Shown here: in pieces, positions 1 through 7,614 of the stretch
How positions within the stretch are numbered: the first letter of the stretch is position 1
Layout: each line of letters begins with the position of its first letter
Made by a program: the position numbers and the translations under genes
The notes under the pieces: generated by a model
Told to the model about the DNA's origin: nothing
Databases searched by the model: none
What the model saw: only the letters and a program-made list of their open reading frames with translations
NCBI GenBank assembly: GCA_910588335.1
Contig: CAJUQV010000022.1
Location: 1 to 58,101, forward strand
Origin: an uncultured Ruminiclostridium sp.
GTDB lineage: Bacteria; Bacillota; Clostridia; Oscillospirales; Ruminococcaceae
Reading direction: 5' to 3'
DNA length: 58,101 nt

Positions 1-50
1 GTGATTATGCTTGCTATGATTTTTGACGCTATTTTTATGTGAACACACTC
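1..50. repeat. Left-end copy of a 50-bp repeat, inverted at the right end
   Basis: These 50 bases are the exact reverse complement of the last 50 bases of the window. The inner 15 bases (TATGTGAACACACTC) also match the arms of the palindromic element at 40965-41036. A contig that starts and stops inside copies of a dispersed repeat is the simplest reading. Confidence 0.9.
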
Positions 51-395
51 TAGTAAAAATGCAATAGTACAAAAGCGGATACCTGCCGGAATCTGAAACC
101 CAAAGTTCGGACAATAGCAGGTGTTTTGTTATAAATCCTTTTACTATGCGGTTTTACGGTTGCTCCATTTTAATTTCAAAATGGACATCAAATCAAAAAC
201 AGCTTAAAATCGGATGCTAAACATGAAAAAGGGTGGAATCCGAACCCACAGAGTCCGATTTGAAATGTTGTAAATCCGTGCAATATTGGGAAGTATTAAA
301 ATAATGTACATTTTCAGTATTTAACTTTTAATAATATCGCTCCCGGTTTCTTAATAAAGACATTGGAAAGCGGTTGTCCGAGAAGAGGTGATCAA
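51..395. other. Intergenic strip, no gene seen
   Basis: No reading frame of believable length or composition lies here. Short inverted matches are present (for example ACCTGC near 91 and GCAGGT near 116) but nothing that can be named. It may be remains of lost genes. Confidence 0.5.
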
Positions 396-508
396 ATGAA
401 CGTTTTTGAGTGAATTATGACGGCTTAAATGAAGCTGCGAACTACGAAAAGTCGAGGGCGACACAAAAAACAGATCTAAAACAACAATACCCTCCCGATC
501 GCATATAA
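396..508 (+). pseudogene. Decayed small ORF (about 34 codons), unknown
   Basis: A good ribosome site (AGAGGTGA) precedes ATG at 396, which opens MNVFE and then hits TGA. Another frame, 416-508, continues as a plausible charged peptide (YDGLNEAANYEKSRATQKTD and on) to TAA. Joining the two needs a 5-base deletion or frameshift, so this looks like a small gene broken by an indel. I do not recognise the product. A possible terminator-like hairpin (CCCTCCC/GGGAGGG, 490-528) overlaps its end. Confidence 0.3.
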
Positions 509-530
509 TGCATTACTTATAGGGAGGGAT

Positions 531-710
531 TTAAGGCAACACCGCGCAAAGACCGCGCTGCGCGCTTTGCCGCGCATACGCTTGCATCTTTTCCGTCATT
601 TTTGCCCAAAACTCCTTGAAATACGCCAGTATTCCTGTGTCGTTTTGGACAATCTGACGAAAAAGCTGACTGCGCGTCTGCACGACAATCTTTGTGCGGT
701 GTTGCCTTAA
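531..710 (+). mobile_element. MITE copy 1 (180 bp, 15-bp inverted ends)
   Basis: The element begins TTAAGGCAACACCGC and ends with the exact reverse complement GCGGTGTTGCCTTAA. It is the same length as the copy at 53692-53871 and aligns with that copy's reverse complement along most of its length, including a shared run CTCCTTGAAATACGCCAGTA. A 69-bp deleted copy lies at 14051-14119. It has no credible coding capacity; the 70-codon antisense frame across it is an accident of the repeat. TTAA at both outer edges suggests either termini that include TTAA or a TTAA target duplication. No parent transposase is present in the window. Confidence 0.85.
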
Positions 711-827
711 AATAAAACGCCGTAGTCCGTATATCCGTTTCAAACTAAAACAAAGAAAAATTTGTATTAAGTCACCATCAAAAAAATCAAAGAAGTTATA
801 AACTCTTTGAATTTATTTTAAATATTA

Positions 828-856
828 TTGACTTTTTGATTTGCACATACTATAAT
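828..856 (+). promoter_or_regulatory. Sigma-A promoter ahead of the defence island
   Basis: TTGACT (828-833), a 17-base spacer and a perfect TATAAT (851-856). It drove the small HTH gene that is now broken (about 921-1060) and is the only clear promoter upstream of the helicase gene at 1133, so it probably now serves the restriction-modification operon with a leader of about 270 bases. Confidence 0.75.
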
Positions 857-920
857 ATACTTGGGAAAATATTTTATGACGATGTGTTGCATTTATCTGT
901 GATATGAAACCTTAAAAACC

Positions 921-1060
921 CATATCAGCGCACTGCAACGCTTGCTAAAGACGGCATATCCGTAAACTCAAATATTTTTGTATGAATATGCGCGGCAATT
1001 GAACGTACACTTGACGACATCATGGAGATTATCCCCGATTCCGGTTTAAAAGACGATTAA
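921..1060 (+). pseudogene. Broken XRE-type HTH regulator
   Basis: The frame 932-1060 reads TATLAKDGISVNSNIFV, then a TGA stop, then ICAAIERTLDDIMEIIPDSG and a short tail to TAA. The pattern TLxK-DG----IxxxICxA---TLDDIMEI is that of the small (about 70 residue) Cro/CI-type regulators common in Firmicutes. One in-frame stop, and an extra base near 931 that breaks the preceding ISA, make it a pseudogene. The N-terminal part is not recoverable. Such small HTH proteins often sit in front of restriction-modification genes as controllers; that role here is inference from position. Confidence 0.7.
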
Positions 1061-1132
1061 AGTGCCGTTTAAAATATCAGCTTATGAAATTAAAAAACGG
1101 AATGAAAAGAACATACGAAAGGAAGATTACAA

Positions 1133-3802
1133 GTGCAGCAAACAGCGTTTCACGCATACTATACCGCAAGGGAGTTGGAAAACTTGCGCGATGAGGATTT
1201 GCTTTCCTCCGCGTTTGCGTCTTCCGATATCAAGATATATCCCTTTCAGATAGCGGCGGCCGCTTTTGCTCTGCGTTCGCCTTATCAAAAGGGGGCTGTT
1301 CTTTGTGATGAAGCGGGACTGGGAAAAAGCCACGAAGCTATGCTTGTTATCACACAAAAGTGGCTGGAGGGTTACAACCGTATTTTGCTGGTTACTCCAA
1401 ACGCCGATTTGCTGCGGCAGTGGACGGAGTTAATCGACCTGCATTATACGGTTCCCTACATTGTGCTGACTAACCGTGAAGAATGGCAAGCCAATATTTC
1501 CGGCGACAATCCCAACGCTTTTGTTCAGAATGCGGTTATTGTTTCCACTTATGATTTTGCGTCGGATAACGAGTCGGCGGCAATGGAAGTTAATTGGGAT
1601 CTGACGGTTTTTGAAGAAGCAAACGCTTTGTCCGCCGTTTATCACGAGGACAACAAGCAGGCGCGTGCGCTGAAGCGCATATCGGGCGATTCGTTCAAGC
1701 TTCTGCTTACGGGAACGCCGATTGAAAAGAATATCATGGACTTGTACGGCTTGATTTGGTTTATCGATGAGTCGGTTTTACCCAAGGAACAGGATTTTTT
1801 GTCACGCTATTTAAGAAAGCCCGAAAATTATCCGGAGCTTGCGGAACGTGTAAGCCGATATTGTTTCCGAACCCTCCGCTCACAGGCCAAGGGCTGCGCC
1901 AAAGTAACCGGGCGAAATTTAATCACATACGAGTATGAGCCGTCGCAAAAAGAACGTCAATTATACGATTTGCTATATGATTACATAAACAAACCGAACA
2001 AAATCGCTTTTCCCGAAATGGACAAGTATGATCTTGCGCTGCGGCTGTTATCGCTGCAAAGCTCCTCAACCGCCGCCGTACTGCAAACCGTCAAGGGTAT
2101 TGTTAAGCGGTTGGAAACACAGTCCGACTCGTCGGAGGAGCTTGAGGAATGGAGGAAAATTCAAGCGTCCGCCGAAAGTATTTCTTCGGATTCAAAGGCA
2201 AAGGCGCTGCTGACCGCGCTTAAAAACGGCTTTGCTTTGATGAAAAAGTCGGGCGCAAAAAGAAAAGCGGTGATTTTTACCGAGAGCACGGAAACGCAGA
2301 AAATACTGAGCGCATTGCTTTGCGATAAATACAAAACCTTCGTTTACAACGGCAGCGCGGATTACGGCGCCATTCGGGCGTTTAAATCCGAGGGGGAGAT
2401 TCTGATTTCCACCGACAGCGGCGCAAAGGGCTTTAATTTAGAAAACGCCGCTTTTGTTATTCACTATGATTTGCCTTACAATACGCTGAAAATGGAACAG
2501 CGCATTGACCGATGCCATAGACTGGGTCAGGAAAACGATGTGTTGTCTCTGGCGTTTATCAACAAAAATAATTTTGCGGACGTCCGCAAGTTGGAGCTTG
2601 TCAATAAGCGAATATTGGTTGCGGACGGCGTATTTGGAATAACCGACGATGTAATAGGAGGATTCACCGAGGATTTGGCGGCGGCGTTTGAATCCGTATC
2701 GGCAAAAATTCGTACAAGGGAGCAAATTGAAACGGATTATCGGCAAGCGCTTGTTCTAAACAAGAATGAAAACAAACAGTTGGTATCCGCCGCCGAGGAT
2801 ATTCTTTTTACCACATTCTCCAAAGAGATTGCGGACAAGGTCAATCTTTCGCCAAAGTATATCGGTGAAAAATCCGAGGAAATAAACGGGGCGCTATGGA
2901 ATATCGTCAAGTGGTTTTTCGAGCGGTACAACGCTTCTTACGACGATTGCCGCTTTGAAATCGACGAAATAAACAAAACGATTACCGCGACAAATTACGA
3001 AAAGTTGCCTTTGCTTTTCTATTATTGGACAGGCAGCCGCAACAAACCGTATTACAGTTTGAAATCCTACGGAATGGCAAAGAATTTTAAGCCCCATTAC
3101 GGCAAAATCACACTTGCAAGCGTAATCGGGCGTGGCATTATTCACGAGCTGAAATGCGCCGACAGCGGAAAAATCGTTGTGAACGCAAAAACAGAGTCTT
3201 GCGAAATCGCTCTCTATACGGTGTCGCTTTCCGCTTCCGACAGGACGGTACGGAATTATACCGTGCTTTGCGGGCAAACGGAATCGGGCGAAGCGTTAAC
3301 GGACGAGCAATGCCGAAATATTCTTAATATTCCCGTAATCGGATGTGATGAAAGCGAACATAAATCCCCTCATTGGCTGAAAAGCACGGGAAAACCGCAC
3401 CGTCTTGACAGGCTTGTTCCCACGGACAAGCTGATCGCGGAGCAGTCCGAAAAGCTGTCTCCCGCGCTGGCGGAGGAAACGGATAAAATGAAGCTTCGGA
3501 CAAAATCGGAGAAAAACGCTTTTTCCCGTGAAATTGACGAGCTGAAAAGACAGGTTGAAGCGGCGGAGGCGGAGCGTGACGGCATTACAAACGATCGCTT
3601 AAAGCTGTTGGCTTTGGAAAAGAAAGCGAATCTGCTTCGGCGGGAGTATATGAAAAAACAGGAGAGCCGATTTTTTGACGCCATGAAATTGGATTTGGAG
3701 CTGGAACGGCAGATTAAGGAGTTTTCCGAAAAAGAAAAGGTGACCGCAAGGGTTACGAGGGAATTTATAATAAAAGTGGAGGATAATGATAACAATGTAT
3801 AA
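1133..3802 (+). CDS. SNF2/RapA-like DEAD-type helicase
   Basis: An 889-residue superfamily 2 ATPase of the SNF2 branch. Visible motifs are the Q-like region YPFQIAAAAFAL (36-47), the P-loop DEAGLGKS (59-66), a Walker B region reading FEEAN (160-164) where DEAH is usual, LLLTGTPIEKN near 194, and the C-terminal lobe with STDSGAKGFN and QRIDRCHRLGQ. A charged, probably coiled-coil tail covers about 760-870. GTG at 1133 is preceded by AAGGAAG at a normal distance. It is the first intact gene of the island and overlaps the next gene by 17 bases, so the two are probably translated together. I recall SNF2-like helicases next to type III mod/res genes in other Firmicutes, but its role there is not settled. 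It might move on or remodel DNA for the restriction system, or be a separate defence module. Confidence 0.85.
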   Translation: MQQTAFHAYYTARELENLRDEDLLSSAFASSDIKIYPFQIAAAAFALRSPYQKGAVLCDEAGLGKSHEAMLVITQKWLEGYNRILLVTPNADLLRQWTELIDLHYTVPYIVLTNREEWQANISGDNPNAFVQNAVIVSTYDFASDNESAAMEVNWDLTVFEEANALSAVYHEDNKQARALKRISGDSFKLLLTGTPIEKNIMDLYGLIWFIDESVLPKEQDFLSRYLRKPENYPELAERVSRYCFRTLRSQAKGCAKVTGRNLITYEYEPSQKERQLYDLLYDYINKPNKIAFPEMDKYDLALRLLSLQSSSTAAVLQTVKGIVKRLETQSDSSEELEEWRKIQASAESISSDSKAKALLTALKNGFALMKKSGAKRKAVIFTESTETQKILSALLCDKYKTFVYNGSADYGAIRAFKSEGEILISTDSGAKGFNLENAAFVIHYDLPYNTLKMEQRIDRCHRLGQENDVLSLAFINKNNFADVRKLELVNKRILVADGVFGITDDVIGGFTEDLAAAFESVSAKIRTREQIETDYRQALVLNKNENKQLVSAAEDILFTTFSKEIADKVNLSPKYIGEKSEEINGALWNIVKWFFERYNASYDDCRFEIDEINKTITATNYEKLPLLFYYWTGSRNKPYYSLKSYGMAKNFKPHYGKITLASVIGRGIIHELKCADSGKIVVNAKTESCEIALYTVSLSASDRTVRNYTVLCGQTESGEALTDEQCRNILNIPVIGCDESEHKSPHWLKSTGKPHRLDRLVPTDKLIAEQSEKLSPALAEETDKMKLRTKSEKNAFSREIDELKRQVEAAEAERDGITNDRLKLLALEKKANLLRREYMKKQESRFFDAMKLDLELERQIKEFSEKEKVTARVTREFIIKVEDNDNNV

Positions 3803-4946
3803 TATTCTTGATGAAAATGATTATTTAGTAAAAGCTTTAGATTATGAAAATCCAGACATTCAAGCAATTCAAAATGTCACTTCGATTCTTTCAGAGTATG
3901 ATTTTCAATCATTGTTTGATGAATGGTCCAACACTAAAACACTATCAGATTTAATTCAACCAGTTCAAAATGCCACTTCGATTCTTTCAGAGTATGATTT
4001 TCAATCATTGTTTGATGAATGGTCCAACACTAAAACACTATCAGATTTAATTCAACCAGTTCAAAATGCCACTTCGATTCTTTCAGAGTATGATTTTCAA
4101 TCATTGTTTGATGAATGGTCCAACACTAAAACACTATCAGATTTAATTCAACCAGTTCAAAATGCCACTTCGATTCTTTCAGAGTATGATTTTCAATCAT
4201 TGTTTGATGAATGGTCCAATGCTAAAACACTATCAGATTTAATTCAACCAGATATTCAAGCAATTCAAAATGCTACCTCATTTTTTTCGGAATGTGATTT
4301 TCAATCACTGCTTGATAAATTTTTTATAGATAAAGATACCTCAGATTTATTATCATCAGAGTTTTTTTCTGATTCATTGAAATTGAATATTGATAAAAGT
4401 AAAGATCGAACCGATAACATTACAAAATTATTATCAAAGGCTTCACCAGTTTTGTCGTTTGAAGACGTAGATTTATCTGAACTTGAAATGATTTTAAACA
4501 CATCAATAAAATACAGCAATAAAGTTTTAAGTAATTACAAGGTATCTAAAGAAATTAAATTACATGGTGAAGAAGCCAAACAAAATCCAAAATCGCTACA
4601 TGATAAACTTGAAGACTTTAAAAAAAAATTTTGCTTATTGCTAATTATAATTCGCTTAATAATGTCTATTCCACAAACTATAGAAACAGGTGAATTTTAT
4701 AAGGATGTAGCTACTAAAGTTAAAACTTCAATATTAAATGAAGCACAATATTGTTGGGTAATAAAAGAAAGAGCATATTTGCGAGAAGCTGCAAATGCAA
4801 AATCAAAGGTTCTATACAGGTTTATATATGATACAAAACTTGAAATAATTTCAGAGATTCCTCGTTGGCTTGAAGTTAAGTATGTTGATGAATCCGGAAA
4901 TGAATACATAGGCTGGATTTCAAAAATAAGCGTGGAAAAAGAATAG
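3786..4946 (+). CDS. Tandem-repeat protein with SH3-like C-terminus, unknown function
   Basis: A 386-residue protein I do not recognise as a whole. Residues 28-155 are four near-identical 32-residue units starting VQNATSILSEYDFQSL, followed by a degenerate fifth (about 160-190); DIQA precedes both the first and the fifth. A short hydrophobic stretch (CLLLIIIRLIMSI, 283-295) could be a single membrane segment. Residues about 320-384 resemble a bacterial SH3 domain (WVIKERAYLREAANAKSKVL ... GWISKI). The gene is much more AT-rich than the helicase and the ends of mod, suggesting separate acquisition. Start is ATG 3786 or 3795; GGAGG at 3778-3782 is close to both. It lies between helicase and mod in the same direction, a slot where I recall DUF4391 proteins in similar loci, so it may be an accessory part of the system. 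That is inference. Confidence 0.8.
   Translation: MITMYNILDENDYLVKALDYENPDIQAIQNVTSILSEYDFQSLFDEWSNTKTLSDLIQPVQNATSILSEYDFQSLFDEWSNTKTLSDLIQPVQNATSILSEYDFQSLFDEWSNTKTLSDLIQPVQNATSILSEYDFQSLFDEWSNAKTLSDLIQPDIQAIQNATSFFSECDFQSLLDKFFIDKDTSDLLSSEFFSDSLKLNIDKSKDRTDNITKLLSKASPVLSFEDVDLSELEMILNTSIKYSNKVLSNYKVSKEIKLHGEEAKQNPKSLHDKLEDFKKKFCLLLIIIRLIMSIPQTIETGEFYKDVATKVKTSILNEAQYCWVIKERAYLREAANAKSKVLYRFIYDTKLEIISEIPRWLEVKYVDESGNEYIGWISKISVEKE
3867..4250 (+). repeat. Four tandem 96-bp in-frame repeats
   Basis: Units at 3867-3962, 3963-4058, 4059-4154 and 4155-4250, each 96 bases or 32 codons. Units 2 and 3 are identical by eye, unit 4 differs at the NT/NA codon pair, and unit 1 at two bases. Near identity at DNA level, including silent positions, means recent expansion. 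Gain or loss of a unit would keep the reading frame. Confidence 0.95.
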
Positions 4947-5005
4947 ACGGATATTTAAGACTTAAAAATTTTTCATGGATATATCAATTTAACAGGAGAT
5001 TAAAA

Positions 5006-6910
5006 ATGACAGACAACGTATTAGACGGACTTTCAATGAACATAGAACAAACCAACAAAGACAAGCTCAAAACCGTATTCCCCGAATGCTTCGCCGAGGG
5101 GAAACTCGATATAGACAAGCTTCTCGGCCTTTGCGGCGAGTACATAGACAACGATTTTGAAAAGTACAAATTCGAGTGGAAGGGTAAAGCGGATTGCTTA
5201 AAGCTGGCGCAAAAGCGTTCCGCGGGTACTTTGCGCCCTTGCCCGGAGGAAAGCGTAAACTTTGATACAACGCAAAATCTGTATATAGAGGGCGATAATT
5301 TAGAGGTGCTTAAGCTGCTGCAAAGCGCTTATTACCGCAAGGTTAAGATGATTTATATTGATCCTCCCTATAACACGGGCAACGACTTTGTCTATGCCGA
5401 TGATTTTGCCGACCCATTGGCGAGATATAAGGAGGTCACACAGCAAACCACAAAATCCAACCCCGAAACTATGGGAAGATTTCATACAAATTGGCTTAAT
5501 ATGATGTATCCCCGTTTAAGGCTGGCGGCTAATTTGTTAAGAGATGACGGTGTTATTTTTATTTCTATTGATGATAACGAGGTCGCTAATCTTCGTAAAA
5601 TATGTGATGAGGTTTTTGGGGAAGAAAATTTTGAGGGGCATATTCATTGGAGAAGAAGACATAATCAGCCTAATGATAAAACAAAAATGATCGGCTTAGT
5701 TGCAGAACATATTTTGGTTTATGCAAAATTTGCTGACAAATTTAAAGAAGTTGGTGTTGGTAAAATTGATTTAACCGGAGATTTTTCTAATCCCGATAAT
5801 GATTCTCGCGGAGAGTGGGCAACAAAGCCATGGAAAGTTGGTTCAGACCAATCCGGCAGCAGATATACTATTGTGTCTCCAACAGGTAAAATTTTTGATG
5901 AGGAGTGGATGGGGGAAGAAACCACATATAAAGAGTTATTATCTGATAATCGCATTATATTTCCTAAAGGTGGAGATGGAATGCCGCGTAAAAAGTATTT
6001 TAAATATGAGCGAGAGGAAGAAGGTCAGTGTGCCACAAACTGGTGGTCACATGAACAATTTGGACATAATCAGGGTGCAAATGACTGTATGACCTCATTG
6101 TTTGGTGTAAAAAATGTATTTAGCAATCCCAAACCAGTTGAGTTAATTCGAGGACTTATCCAAATAGCAAATGTAAAAGAAGATGATATGGTTTTGGATT
6201 TCTTTTCCGGCTCTGCAACTACGGCACACGCAGTTATGGCTTTAAATAATGAAGATAGTCAAAGACGTAACTTTGTTTTAGTTCAACTCCCGGAAGATCT
6301 GGATAAAAACTTTAATTCGGCGGTTGGAAAAGCAAAGGCTCAACTTAAAGTTTCAATTGATTTTCTTGAATCCATAAACAAACCTCATACGTTATCGGAA
6401 ATAGGAAAAGAACGAATCCGCCGCGTCGGAAGAAAAATTCTATCCGAAGTCGAGGAACAAAACAAACAGCTTAAGCTTGGAGAGGAAGAAAAGATTTTGC
6501 CCGATGTGGGTTTCCGCGTATTCAAGCTTGACGCCTCAAATCTGAAAACATGGGACAATACGCCCGTTGCGGAAGACGATATGCAGCTTTTGCTCGACCG
6601 TATGAACGGAATGATTCACCGCGTCAAGCCCGACCGCTCCGATATTGATATGATATATGAAATTATGCTGAAATTGGGCGTTCCGCTTACATACAGTGTT
6701 GGAAAAATCGAAGTGAACGGCAAAACGGCATATACCGTCGGCGATGATTGTCTGCTGCTTATCTGTCTTGCGGAGGACGTTCGTCCCGAAGATGTGGAGG
6801 CTATGGCGGAATATGCTCCCGCAAAGGTTATTATTGCCCGTGACAGTTTTTCTGACGATACGGCTATGGCGAATGCTCATTATATCCTTAGGGAAGGGGT
6901 ATTGAGTTAA
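5006..6910 (+). CDS. Type III restriction-modification methyltransferase (Mod)
   Basis: A 634-residue beta-class N6-adenine DNA methyltransferase: the catalytic DPPY (IDPPYNTGNDF, 117-127) comes before the AdoMet-binding motif (LDFFSGSATTAHAV, 397-410), with the target recognition region between and after, as in type III Mod proteins. It would modify one strand of an asymmetric site and provide sequence recognition to Res. Start ATG 5006 has AGGAG upstream. The part from about 5560 to 6410 is clearly more AT-rich than the two ends, as if the recognition segment had been swapped by recombination. The partner res gene follows at 7615, separated by an antisense toxin-antitoxin pair. Confidence 0.93.
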   Translation: MTDNVLDGLSMNIEQTNKDKLKTVFPECFAEGKLDIDKLLGLCGEYIDNDFEKYKFEWKGKADCLKLAQKRSAGTLRPCPEESVNFDTTQNLYIEGDNLEVLKLLQSAYYRKVKMIYIDPPYNTGNDFVYADDFADPLARYKEVTQQTTKSNPETMGRFHTNWLNMMYPRLRLAANLLRDDGVIFISIDDNEVANLRKICDEVFGEENFEGHIHWRRRHNQPNDKTKMIGLVAEHILVYAKFADKFKEVGVGKIDLTGDFSNPDNDSRGEWATKPWKVGSDQSGSRYTIVSPTGKIFDEEWMGEETTYKELLSDNRIIFPKGGDGMPRKKYFKYEREEEGQCATNWWSHEQFGHNQGANDCMTSLFGVKNVFSNPKPVELIRGLIQIANVKEDDMVLDFFSGSATTAHAVMALNNEDSQRRNFVLVQLPEDLDKNFNSAVGKAKAQLKVSIDFLESINKPHTLSEIGKERIRRVGRKILSEVEEQNKQLKLGEEEKILPDVGFRVFKLDASNLKTWDNTPVAEDDMQLLLDRMNGMIHRVKPDRSDIDMIYEIMLKLGVPLTYSVGKIEVNGKTAYTVGDDCLLLICLAEDVRPEDVEAMAEYAPAKVIIARDSFSDDTAMANAHYILREGVLS

Positions 6911-6924
6911 AATTAGTGTGATAA

Positions 6925-7257
6925 TTATGAATTGTCGATTATTTCATCTGTGAGAATGGACGTCCAATCCCGCCGCGAATGTATAATACGTAAAACAAAT
7001 ACAGAATGGCTTTCTTCTTGTATAATGTAAAATGCAGGATATTTTCCGATAGTCATCATACGAACAGCGTTTGCGGCGAGGAATGAATCACGCACAAGCG
7101 GGCAGCATTCCGGCGTTTCAGAAAGTGCCGACAGCTGCTTGTTAGCTTGATCCAACAAGCGTTTTGCCGCCGCTTCGTTTTTCAGCTCATACGCAATATA
7201 AAATGCCGCATTTTTTAAATCGCTTTTGGCAGCTTTTGATAATTTAACTTTGTACAT
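6925..7257 (-). CDS. ParE/RelE-family toxin
   Basis: A 110-residue protein of the RelE/ParE fold, with the opening KVKLSKAAKSDLKNAAFYI and the closing beta strand VLRIIHSRRDW typical of the family. RelE members cleave ribosome-bound mRNA and ParE members poison gyrase; the sequence alone does not tell me which applies. Its ATG overlaps the antitoxin stop by one base (TAATG), so the two are translationally coupled. It converges on the end of mod with only 14 bases between, and no terminator is visible there. Confidence 0.88.
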   Translation of the reverse strand: MYKVKLSKAAKSDLKNAAFYIAYELKNEAAAKRLLDQANKQLSALSETPECCPLVRDSFLAANAVRMMTIGKYPAFYIIQEESHSVFVLRIIHSRRDWTSILTDEIIDNS

Positions 7258-7520
7258 TACTTTTTCAGCTCTTTCTTAATCTCTGAAATTACATCAGAAA
7301 GCGGGTAAGTGTTTCCTTGACGTACGTCCTCAAATCCTTCTTCCAAAAGAGCATACAATTCCGCCTTTCCGCAAAGCCGTTCGTACATATCAATACTCAT
7401 CACGGCAAGATCGCCCTTTCCGTTTTTGGTAATAAAAACAGGCTCCGAATATGTGTGGCAAAATTCGGAGATCTCGTTGTAGCTGTTGCGCAGATCGGCG
7501 CTTGGTCTTATAGTGGGCAT
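7257..7520 (-). CDS. Phd/YefM-family antitoxin
   Basis: An 87-residue antitoxin: N-terminal DNA-binding part MPTIRPSADLRNSYNEISEF, then PVFITKNGKGDLAVMSIDMY, the classical Phd/YefM pattern, and a C-terminal toxin-binding tail. An upstream ATG at 7535 is in frame, but the sequence GGAGGTG lies over it and 6 bases before the ATG at 7520, so 7520 is the better start. It neutralises the toxin encoded immediately downstream, and such pairs normally repress their own promoter. It is divergent from res, with only 94 bases between the two start codons. Confidence 0.88.
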   Translation of the reverse strand: MPTIRPSADLRNSYNEISEFCHTYSEPVFITKNGKGDLAVMSIDMYERLCGKAELYALLEEGFEDVRQGNTYPLSDVISEIKKELKK

Positions 7521-7549
7521 AATGTTCACCTCCATGGTAATATAGTCAT

Positions 7550-7578
7550 ATTATATCATAATTTTGATATATCGTCAA
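7550..7578 (-). promoter_or_regulatory. Promoter of the toxin-antitoxin pair
   Basis: On the minus strand TTGACG (7573-7578), 17 bases, then a perfect TATAAT (7550-7555). An imperfect palindrome AATATGACTATATT lies just downstream of the -10 box, and GATATATC lies in the spacer. Either could be the operator for autoregulation. The res gene begins 37 bases to the right, reading the other way. Confidence 0.7.
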
Positions 7579-7614
7579 TCCCCCATTTCATTAAATAAAG
7601 GGAGAAGCTTATAA

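Noticed and set aside
531..743. 70-codon minus-strand frame in the first kilobase
   Set aside because: It lies almost wholly in MITE copy 1 and is not kept in copy 3.
3867..4250. CRISPR-like array
   Set aside because: The 96-bp units are contiguous with no spacers and lie in frame inside a protein-coding gene; no cas genes are present.
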